Origin: Cephalopachus bancanus
Taxonomy: Eukaryota; Chordata; Mammalia; Primates; Tarsiidae
NCBI GenBank assembly: GCA_027257055.1
Contig: JAPVLO010000007.1
Coordinates: 744,001 to 808,000, forward strand
Length of the DNA stretch: 64,000 nt
Direction of reading: 5' to 3'
Made by a program: the position numbers and the translations under genes. Every line of letters begins with the position of its first letter. Within the stretch, counting starts at the first letter, position 1. The notes under the pieces were generated by a model. It was not told the DNA's origin. It did no database searches and worked only from the letters and a program-made list of their open reading frames with translations. Below, in pieces: positions 25,251 to 36,235 of the stretch.

Positions 25251-25545
25251 CTTAGCTGAGCACTGTCCCAGCACTTTGGGAGGCTGAGGCGACAGGATTG
25301 TCTGACCCCACGGGTTCAAGACCAACCTGGGAAACATGGCGAGACCTCATCTCTATAATAAATCAAAAAAATTTGTCAGATGTAGTGGCACACGCCTATA
25401 GTTCCAACTACTTGGAAGGCTGAAGCTGAAGGATCACCTGAGCCCAGCAGGTCAGGGCTGTGATGACCGTGAGCACGCCACTGTACTCCAGCCTGGGTGA
25501 CAGAGTGAGACTCTGACTCAAAAATAAACAAATTAATTAAATAAA
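25251..25545 (+). repeat. Alu, third in a row
   Basis: AGCTGAGCACTGTCCCAGCA to GACTCTGACTCAAAAATAAA. It lacks the first bases of the left arm. Confidence 0.88.
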
Positions 25546-26139
25546 ACTTACAATTCAGTTGCTCGTTTTCATCAGCCACATTTCCAGAGCTCAAAGCCAC
25601 ACTGGCTGGAGGCCACTGCCTTAGACAGGGCAGGTCATTTCCATCACTGTGGAAGGTTCTGCTGGACAGCACAGCTTTGGGAAGGTCACTTCGACAGCTG
25701 CATGGGAGTGGGCAGGAGGGGCTAAGAGTGGAGATCACAGTAATGAGGTTGGGGAGATGTATCAGATTGGGGGTACAGGGCCAGTAAGACTGAATGAGGA
25801 ATTGGATATGGAGTGAGGGTACGCGCAGAATAATTTTAAAAAAACCTCTTAGGACTTTGTCTTGACAATCAGGCAGTTTGTTTTCTAACTGTGGGGGCTT
25901 GGAAGCTCATGGATTAGATGGGAGGTGGTAGAGGTGGGTGCCTGCCCCTCTGCTCTGGGGTTATTTAGGGTCCCCACGAGGTGTCTCCAGGGAGATGCTA
26001 AGTTGGAAGTGGGAGGGGTATTCTCAGTGGGCAGCGGAGGGGTCTAGGCTGCAGGTGTCCATGTGGGAGCCACCGGTGCCCAGATCATGCAGGAAGTCAC
26101 AACAGGTCTAGGTCAGTCTCCTCTGCATGGGGCCACAGG

Positions 26140-26288
26140 ACAGCAGCAGCAGCATTGCTGGAGAGTTTGGGAATGCAGGTTCTCAGGCCCCACCTCGACC
26201 TGCTGACTCTTGTGTTATAAACAAGCACTCCCAGGGAGTCTGCTGCCACTGAAGTTTGAGGATTGTTGGTTTAAGCAACATAACTAGG
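26140..26288 (+). repeat. hAT-like DNA transposon remnant
   Basis: TTCTCAGGCCCCACCTCGAC, CTGCTGACTC and CTGAAGTTTGAGGATTG follow a common MER5/MER20-like ending. Confidence 0.45.
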
Positions 26289-26304
26289 GAGAGGGTGTGG
26301 AGCT

Positions 26305-26423
26305 TTTCAAATAGAGGTGAGGTCTTGAGCCCATGCTGGTCTCCAACTTCTGGGCTTAAGCAATCCGTCTGCCTCGGCCTCCCAAAGTGCTGAGATTACA
26401 CGTATGAGCCACCACTCCTGGCT
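26305..26423 (-). repeat. Partial Alu
   Basis: ATAGAGGTGAGGTCTTGAGC to GAGCCACCACTCCTGGC. Confidence 0.82.
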
Positions 26424-26444
26424 GTAGAACCTTGTTCTAAACCC

Positions 26445-27190
26445 GGGGTTTGCAAATACCCCAAGGAGAGCAGATTGAATTCAAGGGGTCTGTGAACTTA
26501 GATGGGGGAAAATTGTTTTTTTTAGTTGAAGTCTCACTCTGTTGCCCAGGATGGAGTCCAGTGGCATGCTCACGGCCACTGCAGCCTCTACCTGCTGGGC
26601 TCAGGAGATCCTTCCACCTCAACCTTCCAAGTAGCTGGAAATACAGGCATGTGCTACCACACCCAGCTAATTTTTTTATTTATTGTAGAGGTGATGTCTC
26701 ACCATGTTGCCCAGGCTGGTCCTGAACCTGTGGGCTCAGGCAATCCTCTTGTCTCTGCCTCCCAAAGTGCTGGGATTATAGGCATGAGTCACCACGCCTA
26801 GCCTGCTGGATGGGGAAAAATTATATGTTTTTATTTTTACTAAGCTCTGACCCAAAGTTTGCATTTTCTTCTCTGGTGAATGTAGGCAACTAACTATAGT
26901 ACTATTGGCAGTGCCAGTGACTTTGTCACCGATAGAAATTGCTGATACTTATATCATATGATAGTTGTTGCTACAAATTTCCAGATACTGTTTACAGTCA
27001 TCACTGCTTTGAAATTGTAGTAGTTATTTGACCTATCACTAGGTCTTGTTATTTGATGCATCAATAAAGCAGTGTATTCAACTGTGGTTTTTTAATATTT
27101 TCATTACTATTTAATTATAATCTTTTCTTTGTAATCCTATGTATTTAATGCATTAATAATATTTTAAGCATTTAAAACATAGATGTCATC
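26445..27190. repeat. Unclassified old AT-rich interspersed repeat, split by an Alu
   Basis: GGGTCTGTGAACTTAGATGG before the Alu and CTTTGTCACCGATAGAAATT plus GTTATTTGATGCATCAATAA after it look like one familiar old mammalian repeat. I cannot name the family. Confidence 0.45.
26514..26802 (-). repeat. Alu with target-site duplication
   Basis: It sits between GATGGGGGAAAATT and GATGGGGAAAAATT. The body runs from TTTAGTTGAAGTCTCACTCT to ACCACGCCTAGCC. Confidence 0.9.
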
Positions 27191-27224
27191 AGACTAGCAA
27201 AGGGTTATCCATGGTACCAAAAAC

Positions 27225-27345
27225 ATCACTCCCATTATCCCAGCACTTTGGGAGGCTAAGGTGGGAGGATTACTGGAGGCCAGGAGTTCAAGACCAGCCT
27301 GGGCAACATAGCAAGACCCATCTCTACCAAAAAAAAAAATTGAAA
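27225..27345 (+). repeat. Alu left arm
   Basis: CACTCCCATTATCCCAGCAC to CTACCAAAAAAAAAAATTG. Confidence 0.85.
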
Positions 27346-27544
27346 ATATAAGAACATTTTTTTTTAAAGAAGGAATCACATTTCTTCGTGTTGTCCTAGC
27401 ACCTAGGTTGACAACCCAGCAGACAGCCCAGCCACCATTCCCTCCCCACCTCTTGACAAACGTGTCCAGGGCTGTGGTTTGCTCCCTTTAGAAGTGACTG
27501 TGTCAGAGTCCCCACTGGCTCTGGGTAAACTGGAACTTGCCTTT

Positions 27545-27725
27545 TGGGCTCAGACAGACTGTGGTCAAGGATTCTAGCTACGGTGTTCACTGGTTGAATG
27601 ACCCTGGGCAATTTAACTTCTTAGAGCCTTGGTGTCCTCATCTGTAAAATGGGAATAATAATACTGATTTCATAGATTGTGAGACATGATCAAATCAGAG
27701 TATTAAAATACTTCATGCAGTAGGA
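27545..27725 (-). repeat. MIR
   Basis: TGAATGACCCTGGGCAATTT, CCTCATCTGTAAAATGGGAA and TTTCATAGATTGTGAG. Confidence 0.88.
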
Positions 27726-27884
27726 ACTAGACAAGCATGGGCCCTTTCCTGGCCTTATCACACATCAGTGGATGCTTCCATGACCTCAGCCACTGGCAGC
27801 CACCGTCATCTGGGCACAAGTGATATCCAAGAAACAGGCCTTCTCTGTCACGCCATTTCATAGACCAGCCCTCGTGTTACAGCT

Positions 27885-28035
27885 GCCACTTATTGACCCT
27901 TTCCACATATAAACTCATTTCGTTCTTGCTGTAGTCCTGGGGAAACTGAGGCACAGGAAATTAAGTGCCTGTTTGATGTCACACAGCCAGGATTTGAGCC
28001 TAGGCGACTTGCCCCAGGGCCCTGGCTGTTAGCCC
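27885..28035 (+). repeat. MIR
   Basis: CTGGGGAAACTGAGGCACAG and ATGTCACACAGCCAGGATTT. Confidence 0.82.
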
Positions 28036-28850
28036 TGAGCCCATGGCCTGTGGCTGCTGCTCCCAGCATCCTGGCTATAGGTGCCTGGAGCCTGGCTCAC
28101 AGCCCAGGCCACCCACTCTCCTTCACCAAGGCCCGTGCTTTGAGAGGCGCTCAGATAAGGAAGCCACCAGTATCCATGCGCCACGATGAAGGATCAGCAG
28201 CGGCCCCCACTCTCTCCCCATTCAACCAGGCTCAGCCCTGTGGCCGGCCGCCTCCTGATCCCTCCATCAGGAAGTCGGCCAGCCCTAGATGTCAGAGTTC
28301 GCATGGCTCGAGCTGCCACAGCAGCGCCCCCCAAACACCACACGGTGACCTCGCTTAATCACTCAGCCCCCCAGGAGCAGGGCAGGATGGAGCGTGGGGC
28401 GCCGGCCTAGCTCCAGCTATATGTTTTAAAATCCATCCGAGACGCTGACGCAGGTTCCTCAGTCACAGGCTCCCAAAGCATCGTCTTCCCTTTCTTCAGC
28501 CCAGCATGTGCTGGCATGAGTCAGCCACCCGTGATGGATTCGGTGTGGAGCCAGAGTGGGCTACTGAGTCACCGCCTTGCGGGGCCTGGCGGCGGGTGGC
28601 AGACGCTGGGGCCAGCCTCCTTGACTCACTCCACTCAGGGCACGTGACTCTGAACTCTGTCGTGGCCCCATCTGCAGGGGGTCCTGTGTCCCCGCAAAGA
28701 GAACTCTGGTGGGGACACACATCTCATGGCTGTCGGTTTCTTCCCTCCAGGGGTGGTGGGCAACAGGGACCTTAGTTCTGACTGTGTCTTGTGGATATTT
28801 TGTAATGAAAGTGTATCCAGGTGTTATTTATATCAGTGAAAATGAAGTTT
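28036..28850. other. Repeat-free GC-rich block in intron 5
   Basis: No transposon was recognised for about 800 bases, in an otherwise Alu-rich intron. It contains the AP-1 cluster listed separately and moderately frequent CpG. No coding exon joins in frame here. Confidence 0.5.
28517..28646. promoter_or_regulatory. Candidate intronic enhancer: three AP-1 sites plus an E-box
   Basis: Perfect TGASTCA heptamers occur at 28517-28523, 28565-28571 and 28622-28628, with CACGTG at 28641-28646. The first is extended to TGAGTCAGC, a Maf/NRF2-like form. They lie in a repeat-free GC-rich block (28036-28850) inside intron 5. Function is inferred from motif density only. Confidence 0.35.
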
Positions 28851-28852
28851 GA

Positions 28853-29015
28853 AATGGTGGTGTGCACCTGTAGTCCCAGCTATGTGGGAGGCTGAAGTGG
28901 GAGATTGCTTCAGCCCAGAAGGTGGGGTCTGTGATAAACTGTGATCCTACCACTGCACTCCAGTTTGGGGAACAGAGTGAAACTCTGGCTTGAAAAACAA
29001 AACAAACAAAAAAAT
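28853..29015 (+). repeat. Alu right arm
   Basis: TGGTGGTGTGCACCTGTAGT to GAAACTCTGGCTTGAAAAAC. Confidence 0.85.
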
Positions 29016-29021
29016 ACAGTG

Positions 29022-29140
29022 GGCCAGCTGGGCATAGTGGCTCATGCCTGAAATCCCAGCACTTTGGGATTCTGAGGATTGCTTGAGGTCAGTAAGACCT
29101 CATCCCTATTTAAAATTTTTTTTTTAAAAATTTAAATACA
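29022..29140 (+). repeat. Partial Alu left arm
   Basis: GGCCAGCTGGGCATAGTGGC to CTCATCCCTATTTAAAATTT. Confidence 0.85.
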
Positions 29141-29148
29141 GCAGGATA

Positions 29149-29445
29149 GGCCGGGCTCAGTGGCTCAGCCTGTAATCCCAGTACTTTGGGAGGCTGAGGT
29201 GAGAGGATTGCCTGAACCGACAGGCTTGAGACCAGCCTGGGCAACTTGGTGAGACCTTGTCTCTACAATAAATCAAAAAAAATTAGCTGGGCATGGTAGC
29301 ATGTGCCCGTAGTTCTGGCTACTTGGAAGGTTGAGACTGGAGTATCACTGGAGCCCAGCAGGTTGAGGCTAGGATGGCTGTGAGTGTGCCACTGCACTCC
29401 AACCTGGGTGACAGAGTGAGAATTCAACTCAAAAAATATATATAT
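29149..29445 (+). repeat. Alu, CCAACTC-tail subfamily
   Basis: GGCCGGGCTCAGTGGCTCAG to GAATTCAACTCAAAAAATAT. ATACAGCAGG occurs on both sides. Confidence 0.92.
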
Positions 29446-29574
29446 ATACAGCAGGCTTTTCCTCATGCCCTGCCTGTGCATGTGCTGGTCCCTCTTCTGG
29501 AAAGGCCCTCTCTGTCGGCTCTGAGGACAAGCGTGCTCATCCTACAAACCTGACCCTGTAGCAGCTTCAAACTG

Positions 29575-29682
29575 CCTTGCATGGATCACCTCATCATACT
29601 TTCCCAATAACTCTCTGGCTTTATCCCCATTTTGCTGATGTGGAAACTGAGGCACAGAATGGTTGCTGATCTCGCCTGAGAA
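29575..29682 (+). repeat. MIR fragment
   Basis: CATTTTGCTGATGTGGAAAC and TGAGGCACAGAATGG. Confidence 0.75.
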
Positions 29683-30209
29683 CCCCTGGCTTGGAAATGA
29701 GGCTGGACTGGAGGCCACGTGTGGAAGCCCGCTCTGTTGCCGACTACTGGGTGCCTGGAGCGGGCCGCGCAGGCCTCGAGGGCGATCTTGGCAACCCCAG
29801 TTCCTGCTTCACTGCAGACCCCAAGGGCGCCCTCCTCTACCCTGGAGCTCACTCCACTGTGAGCTGCGAGGCCCAGCCATGCCCTGTTAGCACGATGCCT
29901 CCCATGCAGGTCCAAAGCTCAGGCCCTGCTGAAGGGGAAATATTCCTGCAGGCAGCCCACAGCTTTGCACTGGAGAGACACACTCATGCCACAAGCCAAC
30001 TTTGGTGGACTGCACCACATCCCGTGGAGGCCATGTTCCTGCCTCTGATGCAGCTCAGTCATCTTCATTGAACTGGAATATGGTAACCCCTGAGTTTTCA
30101 GTGTGGCATGTGAGGGTCTTGGATCAACGGCCTCCGCCACCATGTCTCTTAGTTTTCTGCAGCCACCACCACCTGACCCCTGTCCTACTGGCGGTCAGGA
30201 GCACCAAAC

Positions 30210-30470
30210 CCTTCTAGCTCCTCAGACATGCCATGGCCTCTGCACTTGTCCGTGCTGTTCCCTCTGCCCAGATACTGTTCCCTCTCTGCTAGGGAAGGCA
30301 GACTCCTCTTCAAGGCCTTAGCACAAGGGTGTCCTTTCCCCTAGGAAGCACTCCCTGGGCCCACCCCACACCCTCAACTGAGCCAAGACCCTTCCCATAG
30401 CCCCACCCTGAGATTCCCTTGGCCTACAGAACCTCATTATCCATGTCAGGGCAGGCCAGGGGCTCAGCCA
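30210..30470 (-). repeat. L2 segment
   Basis: GGCCTCTGCACTTGTCCGTG, CTGTTCCCTCTGCCC and GAAGCACTCCCTGGGCC match L2 in reverse. Confidence 0.7.
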
Positions 30471-30596
30471 GGGCCGGGCTACTCTCTGGTCCCCTCCCCA
30501 GCCCCAGCGCCTCCTGAAAGATGGGGCTCATATGGCCGTCAGCCCAGGGCCACTGAGGTAAACAGCATCCTGGCAGTATGCCCCAAAACAGGATCC

Positions 30597-30690
30597 CAAA
30601 CCGCAGCTCTCAACACGTGACCTTCCTTAGCAGGTTTCTCCACTGCTCTGAGCCTGTTTCCTTTTCTGTAAAATGAGAACTTTCAGGTGC
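30597..30690 (-). repeat. MIR fragment
   Basis: CTGCTCTGAGCCTGTTTCCT and TTTCTGTAAAATGAGA. Confidence 0.7.
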
Positions 30691-30714
30691 CAGAGTCAAA
30701 GGATAAGTGCCATT

Positions 30715-31830
30715 TGTTCATTCATTCATTCATTCATTCATTCATTCAATAAACATCTGTTGGCCACCTGCTCTACTTCAGGGTTTGGGGGGAACAGCAG
30801 GAAGCAAAACACACAAAGCCCTTGCTGGCGCAGGATGGACCTTCTAGCAGGACGCAGTCGAGGCCAGGATTGGTGGCAGGTGGCAAGTGAAGCCAGTACT
30901 GAGGCAGCCAAGGGGCTGGGATGCGTGGTCGGGGGTTCCTTGTGTAGGTGGACAGGGAGGTTCTCTCTGGTGAGGTGACCCCTGAGCACACCTGATGGAT
31001 GAAAGGACCATGTGGAAGAGGGTTCCGGGAAGGAGTGGCAGGCATAAGGGCCCCAAGGTGGAACCATGCCAAGCACCATTCTCAATGTGGCAGGGAGGTT
31101 GTGGTGAGATGCTTGGCTGATGGCCAGGGCATGCCATGGCCTGTAGCCACCATGAGGATGCTAGAGGACAGAAGCCTTGGAGGGTTCCAGGGAGAGGAGT
31201 GACAAGATCAGACATAGGGTTTAAAGATCTCCCCTGACTGAGTGCAGTGGCTCACACCTGTAATCCCAGCCCTTTGGGAGGCCGAGGAAGGAGAATCACT
31301 TGAGCCCAGGAGTTTGAGACCAGCCTGGGCAACAAAGTGAGACCTTAGCTCTATAAAAAATGAAAGAATTAGCCAGGTGTGGTGGCACACGCCTGTAGCT
31401 CCAGCTACTCAGAAGACTGAAGTGAAGGGATCACCTGAGCCCAGGAGGCAGACTGCAGTGAGTCTTGATGGTGCCACTATACTCTAGCCTGGATGACAGA
31501 GCGAGACCCTGACCCAAAAGTAAGTAAATAGACGACAGATGGATAGATGGGTGGATGATAGATATATCTCTCCCATCCCTACTGGGCGACAGTGAAAGTT
31601 AGGAGCCCAGGGAGGAGGGTGTTCTCTTTCATCCAGAGAGGACCTGAACCAGGGAGCAGAGAAGGGGCCAGATGCCGGTTTGTCTTCAGGTAAAGCTGAT
31701 AGGGTTTCCTGATGGGCAGGATGTCAGGTGTGTGAAGAGGGGTTCCAGGTGACACCGATGGTTTTGGGCTGAACATCTGAGGAGGAGGAAGGGGATTTTT
31801 TGCTGAAACTGGGGGGCCCAGGAGAATCCA
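30715..31830 (+). repeat. Long L2 copy split by an Alu
   Basis: It opens with a (TTCA) run of about eight units and ATAAACATCTGTTGGCCACC. It continues through GTGAGGTGACCCCTGAGCAC and AGGGAGAGGAGTGACAAGAT and resumes after the Alu with GATGGTTTTGGGCTGAACAT. Confidence 0.75.
31234..31530 (+). repeat. Alu inside L2
   Basis: GACTGAGTGCAGTGGCTCAC to GACCCTGACCCAAAAGTAAG. Confidence 0.9.
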
Positions 31831-32109
31831 TGAGGCTCCTGGCCCCAGGCCTCATCAGCTCTTCCTTCCCTAGACATTCGTCCCTGGGGCCTCTCACGAG
31901 CTGCACTCTGAGGGGGCCTCCAAGCCCAAGGAGAATCGAGGGCACTGCAGTCTGGCCTCCAGCAACCCCCTATCTGGGGTGACGGGGCAGAGTGGGTAGG
32001 TGGGGACCTGGGTTTGGAGTTGGAGGAAGCTCTGTTCTGCAGGTGCCAAGGCCACTCTCAGCGCACACGGGGCCGACATTCCTGAGTCCGTGGAGCGGGC
32101 TGGGAACAG

Positions 32110-32315
32110 CTGTTCTGAGTCCTGGCTGTGTTCTGGTCACCCAGGAGACACGTCCCGTGCATTATCTCATGGAGTCCCCACTCAAGGGACAATGATGTGT
32201 GCCCCATTCTACAGATGAGGAGCCTGAGGCTCAGAGAAGTGGAGTGACTTCTCAGCACGCCTGGAAAGGATGCATGCTGGGATCCAAACCCAGGACTCTG
32301 ATTCCAGCACTCCCC
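32110..32315 (+). repeat. MIR
   Basis: TTCTACAGATGAGGAGCCTG, AGGCTCAGAGAAGTGGAGTG and GGGATCCAAACCCAGGACTC. It lies just 5' of exon 6. Confidence 0.88.
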
Positions 32316-32403
32316 ATGTGCCTGGGTCACATGGGGTGAAGCCCCTGCACCCCACCCCTGAGAGAGTCAGCCAAGCTCCTGAAACTTGTGTTTCTGCCCC
32401 CAG

Positions 32404-32508
32404 GTCCCTGGCAACTTCCACGTGTCCACACACAGCGCCACAGCCCAGCCACAGAACCCGGACATGACGCACATTATCCATAAGCTCTCCTTTGGGGACA
32501 CGCTTCAG
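32404..32508 (+). CDS. ERGIC1: ERGIC1 exon 6 (residues 126-160, lumenal)
   Basis: This 105-base, phase-0 exon lies between CCCCCAG and GTGAGC. It encodes VPGNFHVSTHSATAQ, PQNPDMTHIIHKL and SFGDTLQ, exactly 35 codons. The VPGNFH and THxIHKLSFG motifs are hallmarks of the Erv41/Erv46/ERGIC family lumenal beta-sandwich region. Residue 149 is Ile, where I recall Val in human. Confidence 0.95.
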
Positions 32509-33149
32509 GTGAGCGGGGTACACTCGGGATGCAACCAGGGTTGGCATCCAGGGACTGCATCACCTAGTGCCCTCTGTCCTCCCTGAGCATGGGGGAAGGT
32601 GGCCCTTAAGGGGACATGTATGCCAGGCTCCAAAGGGTAAGGAGGATTTGGCCAGGTGCAAACAAGAAACTGGGTCTTGGACACTGTCTCAAAATCCCCT
32701 CTCTCTCATAGCCCCAACTGGTTGTTTTCATATCAAAGACCCTTAAGGATACTTTCAGCAAAGTAAGTGTCCTGACCCTGGCATGATGCTTCACACCTGC
32801 TGTTTGTTCTCTGCATGTGAGATACTGGGGTAAGAGGACTCTCGGGTCTCCAGGAGCTGGGGTGTCTGGGGTGAGTCCAGGCTACATGGAGGATGGCCAG
32901 GGCTGACAGGTCAGGGTGGTGTCTTAGAGCACCCATCTGCCATGAGGAAGACGGACTCAGGCAAGACTGGAGGCATGGAAAGCAGGGAAGGGCCCAGTCC
33001 CAGGCAGGCTAGAGGGGAGGGGAGGTGGTCTTGCTTTGCTGTGTTGGCAAAACAGAAGGACACAAGCCACAGTCCTGAACTTGGTTCTCAGTGTGGTAGA
33101 AATCTTACTTTGTTTAGGAAATACATAAAGCTCAGCCCACCCATCTCTC

Positions 33150-33265
33150 CATCAAACACTGACGAGTACTTACTGCATACCAGGCTTTGCACACCTTGGT
33201 GAGGACAAGCATGGTCCCAGCCCATGTAGAGCTTCAGATAATCCTACAGATAAATGTGAGATATA
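33150..33265 (+). repeat. L2 3' end
   Basis: CGAGTACTTACTGCATACCA and GGCTTTGCACACCTTGG with ATGTAGAGCTTCAGAT. Confidence 0.65.
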
Positions 33266-34029
33266 ACTGTGGACATGACAGTGGAAGGGAATATCCCGGC
33301 ACCCTTATCGCTGTAACTGCCATCCTCAGGGGTGAGGAACAAAGTTTCCGACAGTTGGTCCTACAACAGCAAGTGGACACACCTTCCTTTTCCTTGGCTT
33401 GCTGAGAGTGTGTGGTTCTGTTAAGGGCTCCATAAACATCAGCCACCTGAGACCACATTAGGCCAGGCCACCCACCGGCTGCCGCTGTGCCTGGAGTGGC
33501 CCTTTCTGTCCCCACCTACCTCTCGAATGTTTCTTCCTCCCACCCCTTGGTCCCCTTCCTCCCTGGGCCCATGTGGGCCCTCAGTCTCCAGGCTCAGGCC
33601 TTTCCACGTGCTGCTTGCCTGCTTAACTACCCGCTGTCCCCCAGATCTTGGTGTCAGTGTCACTTCCTCCAGGGTGTCCAGCCCAGTAGCCGTGTTAACC
33701 ATGCCCATGGTGGTAGGTAGGCTACGTGTCCTGGGCATGTCTTGTCCTGCTTTAGATGCTCCTTGGGGCCGACCTGGTTTACCATCACCCTCAGAGCAGG
33801 AGTAGGATGTGGTTTCAGCCCTACCTTACAGCAGCCCCTGCCAGGGGGATGCATGCTGGCCAGCAGCCATGAGGAGGGCTCTCTCCAAACCTGCTGTGTG
33901 TCCTCCAAAGCAGATACAGTGGGGGGCCAGCTGCTCTGGGGCACCCCACCCTGGGCTCCTCTGGAGACTTTGCAGAGGGCCCTAGGGAGCACAGGAGAAA
34001 GGGCCCAGGGTCTGCCTTTACTTGAGTTT

Positions 34030-34215
34030 TCTGCAAGGCTTAGTAGACAGAGCTCAGGCTTGGAGCCAGACAGACCCAGATCAGAGTCTGGCTTAGCCAC
34101 TCACATGATACTCAAGTCTTGACATCTTTCCAAGCCTTGATTTGCTCTTCTTTAAAATGGGCCCAGTGACACCCCCATTTTGAGCCTGTAATGAGGTGGT
34201 GTGAGGTAGCCAGGA
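34030..34215 (-). repeat. MIR
   Basis: CTTGGAGCCAGACAGACCCA, GATTTGCTCTTCTTTAAAAT and GGGCCCAGTGACACCC. Confidence 0.78.
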
Positions 34216-34448
34216 CAGAGCAGCACACAGTAGGTACTCATACTGGGAAGCAGGCTTGTGTCTACTGTGCATGCGACCTGCACCGCCTCCTCTCCCACCC
34301 CTCCTCTACAAGGCAAACCCTGCTGGGCCCCCCTTTACACACAGGTAAGGTCCCCAGGCTAGGTGGCACCTGACTGGTCCCCACAACCAGGGCCAGGCCA
34401 GGAGGTGGCAGTGTCCTGGGGACCGTCCCTCACTGTACCTCTCCACAG

Positions 34449-34509
34449 GTACAGAATGTCCACGGAGCTTTCAACGCCCTCGGGGGAGCAGACAGACTCA
34501 CCTCAAACC
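34449..34509 (+). CDS. ERGIC1: ERGIC1 exon 7 (residues 161-181, lumenal)
   Basis: This 61-base segment follows CCTCTCCACAG and ends before GTAGGT. It encodes VQNVHGAFNALGGADRLTSN and the first base of Pro181. Residue 164 is Val, where I remember Ile in human. Losing this short exon would shift the frame, because 61 is not divisible by three. Confidence 0.95.
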
Positions 34510-34979
34510 GTAGGTATCTGGGAACAGCAGACAGGGTGGCGAGTCTTCAACCCTCGATCCCGGCCAGGGAGGACGCTCACGCTCTCTCCCCACTGCCAGC
34601 CTGTGGGGAGATGGAATTATCCCCATCGAGCCTGTCCCCGGGGAAGTAGATGCCACCCTTGGCATGTCATATATGCTTGTGAATACCAGCCGTTGTTGTT
34701 ACCATCGTGATCAATGCTACAGTCATGGTTCTTCACTGAGTGAATCCCCTAAGACCCCACGGGGTTGATTCCGGCTCCAAGTCTGTGGGAACAGACCTGT
34801 AGGGGCCCAGTCAGGTCTGAATCACCCCCCCAGCTGCCTCCCCATCCACCCCCGCTCCTGCTCCAATGCCTCCCACCAACGGTGGCTCCTCCTGGATCCT
34901 CACTAGAATGACAGGTGTGAGCCACCTCGCCCCGCCTGACCTACCTGTTTTTGTCCCTAGGAGGGAGTGCTCTCTGAAA

Positions 34980-35115
34980 TCACCTTGTTCTCTCAGTTTT
35001 GTGTTGCTCTCAGCTGTGGCTCCAGCTAGAGCCTAGCTCTCTGCCTTGCTGGCTGCTCTGTCCCCAGGATCAGCCCCATGCCCAGCGTATGGTAGGCATA
35101 TAATTGATGGTGCAA
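34980..35115 (-). repeat. L2 3' end
   Basis: GCTCTGTCCCCAGGATCAGC and GCCCAGCGTATGGTAGGCAT. Confidence 0.6.
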
Positions 35116-35189
35116 GGTGATAAGTGGCCACACTCTGGAGGGCACCAGCCCCTGCCAGGGGGGTGCAGTCTGTCATGGGGACCTTGGAC

Positions 35190-35375
35190 TCCAGGCTCCC
35201 ACTCTACCATTTTCCAGCCCCGTGGTCTTGAGAAAGTCATGTGATGCCTCCAAGCCTCAGTTTCTGCATATGTAAAGCGGACAGGATCCTCTTCACTCAC
35301 AGCCTTGCCCCGAGGACCAATGAGATGCATGAAGAGTGTTCGGCGCATGGCCTGGCACATGCCAGTGCTCGGTCA
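35190..35375 (-). repeat. MIR
   Basis: GTCTTGAGAAAGTCATGTGA, CAAGCCTCAGTTTCTGCATA and GCATGGCCTGGCACATGCCA. Confidence 0.78.
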
Positions 35376-35842
35376 GTGTCAGCTTTCTCTCCACTGTCCT
35401 CAACCACTAACTTCAGGAACAAGATCCCCAGGGCAAAGACTAAGGGGGCCTTTCCTACGTGGAACTGTGTCCTGTATCATGTGGAACTGGTCCTGAACGG
35501 TGTCACTGGGATCAAAACTAGCTTGTCATATATATCCATATATATGGGCTACTGGTTTAAAAAATGCAGATCCTGGGCTCCACTCTAATGGCGGGGTAGA
35601 GACAAAATAAGATGGACCATGTGTTGATACCTGCTGAAACTGTGAAATGGGGACATGGGAGAGGGTATTATACAATCCCCTATGTTTTGTGTTTGCATTT
35701 TTCCATAGTAAGATACTTGGAGGGAGGGAGGGAGAAGGAACTGTGGGCAGAAGGAAGTTATCCACATGGGCGTCATGAGGTGCTGTGCCTCCAGTGGGCA
35801 TTTGGCAAATTGTATCAAAGGCCTTCAAAATGGTTATTGCCA

Positions 35843-36133
35843 GCCAGGCACAGTGGCTCACGCCTGTAATCCCAGCATTTGGGGAGACCAAAGGAGGAGG
35901 ATCGCTTGAGTTCAGGAGTTTGAGGTCAGCCTGGGCAACATAGCGAGACTTCGTCTCTACAGAGACAAAAAACAAAAAATTAGCCAGGCATAGTGGCATG
36001 CCTGTAGTCCTGGCTACTTCGAAGACTGAGGCAGGAGGATCACCTGAGCCCAGGAGGTCAAGACTGTGGTGAGTTGTGATCATGCTACCACACTGCAGTC
36101 TGGGCAACAGAGTGAGACTCCAACTCAAAAAAG
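35843..36133 (+). repeat. Alu, dimeric, CCAACTC tail
   Basis: AGCCAGGCACAGTGGCTCAC to GAGACTCCAACTCAAAAAAG. Flanks AAATGGTTATTGCC and CAAATGATTGCC suggest a decayed target-site duplication. Confidence 0.9.
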
Positions 36134-36235
36134 CCCCAAATGATTGCCTTTGAGTCATCAATTCTACGCATAGGAGTACGATAAGGAAATAATTAGAAGA
36201 GAGTGCAAAATCCAGGAAAATAATGTTCATTGGGT

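Larger units (their letters stand above)
24480..32403 (+). other. Intron 5 of ERGIC1 (7.9 kb)
   Basis: The donor is GTATGG and the acceptor CTGCCCCCAG. The intron carries three Alus in a row (24781-25545), further Alus, MIRs, a long L2 broken by an Alu, an unclassified old AT-rich repeat and a repeat-free GC-rich block at 28036-28850 with AP-1-like sites. Segments 25545-26140 and 31830-32110 look mostly unique or too decayed to name. Confidence 0.85.
32509..34448 (+). other. Intron 6 of ERGIC1 (1.9 kb)
   Basis: This is one of the few Alu-free introns. It has a decayed L2 3' end near 33150-33265, possibly more L2 at 33480-33700, and an MIR at 34030-34215. The remainder, 32509-33150 and 33700-34030, shows no recognisable feature. 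Confidence 0.85.
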
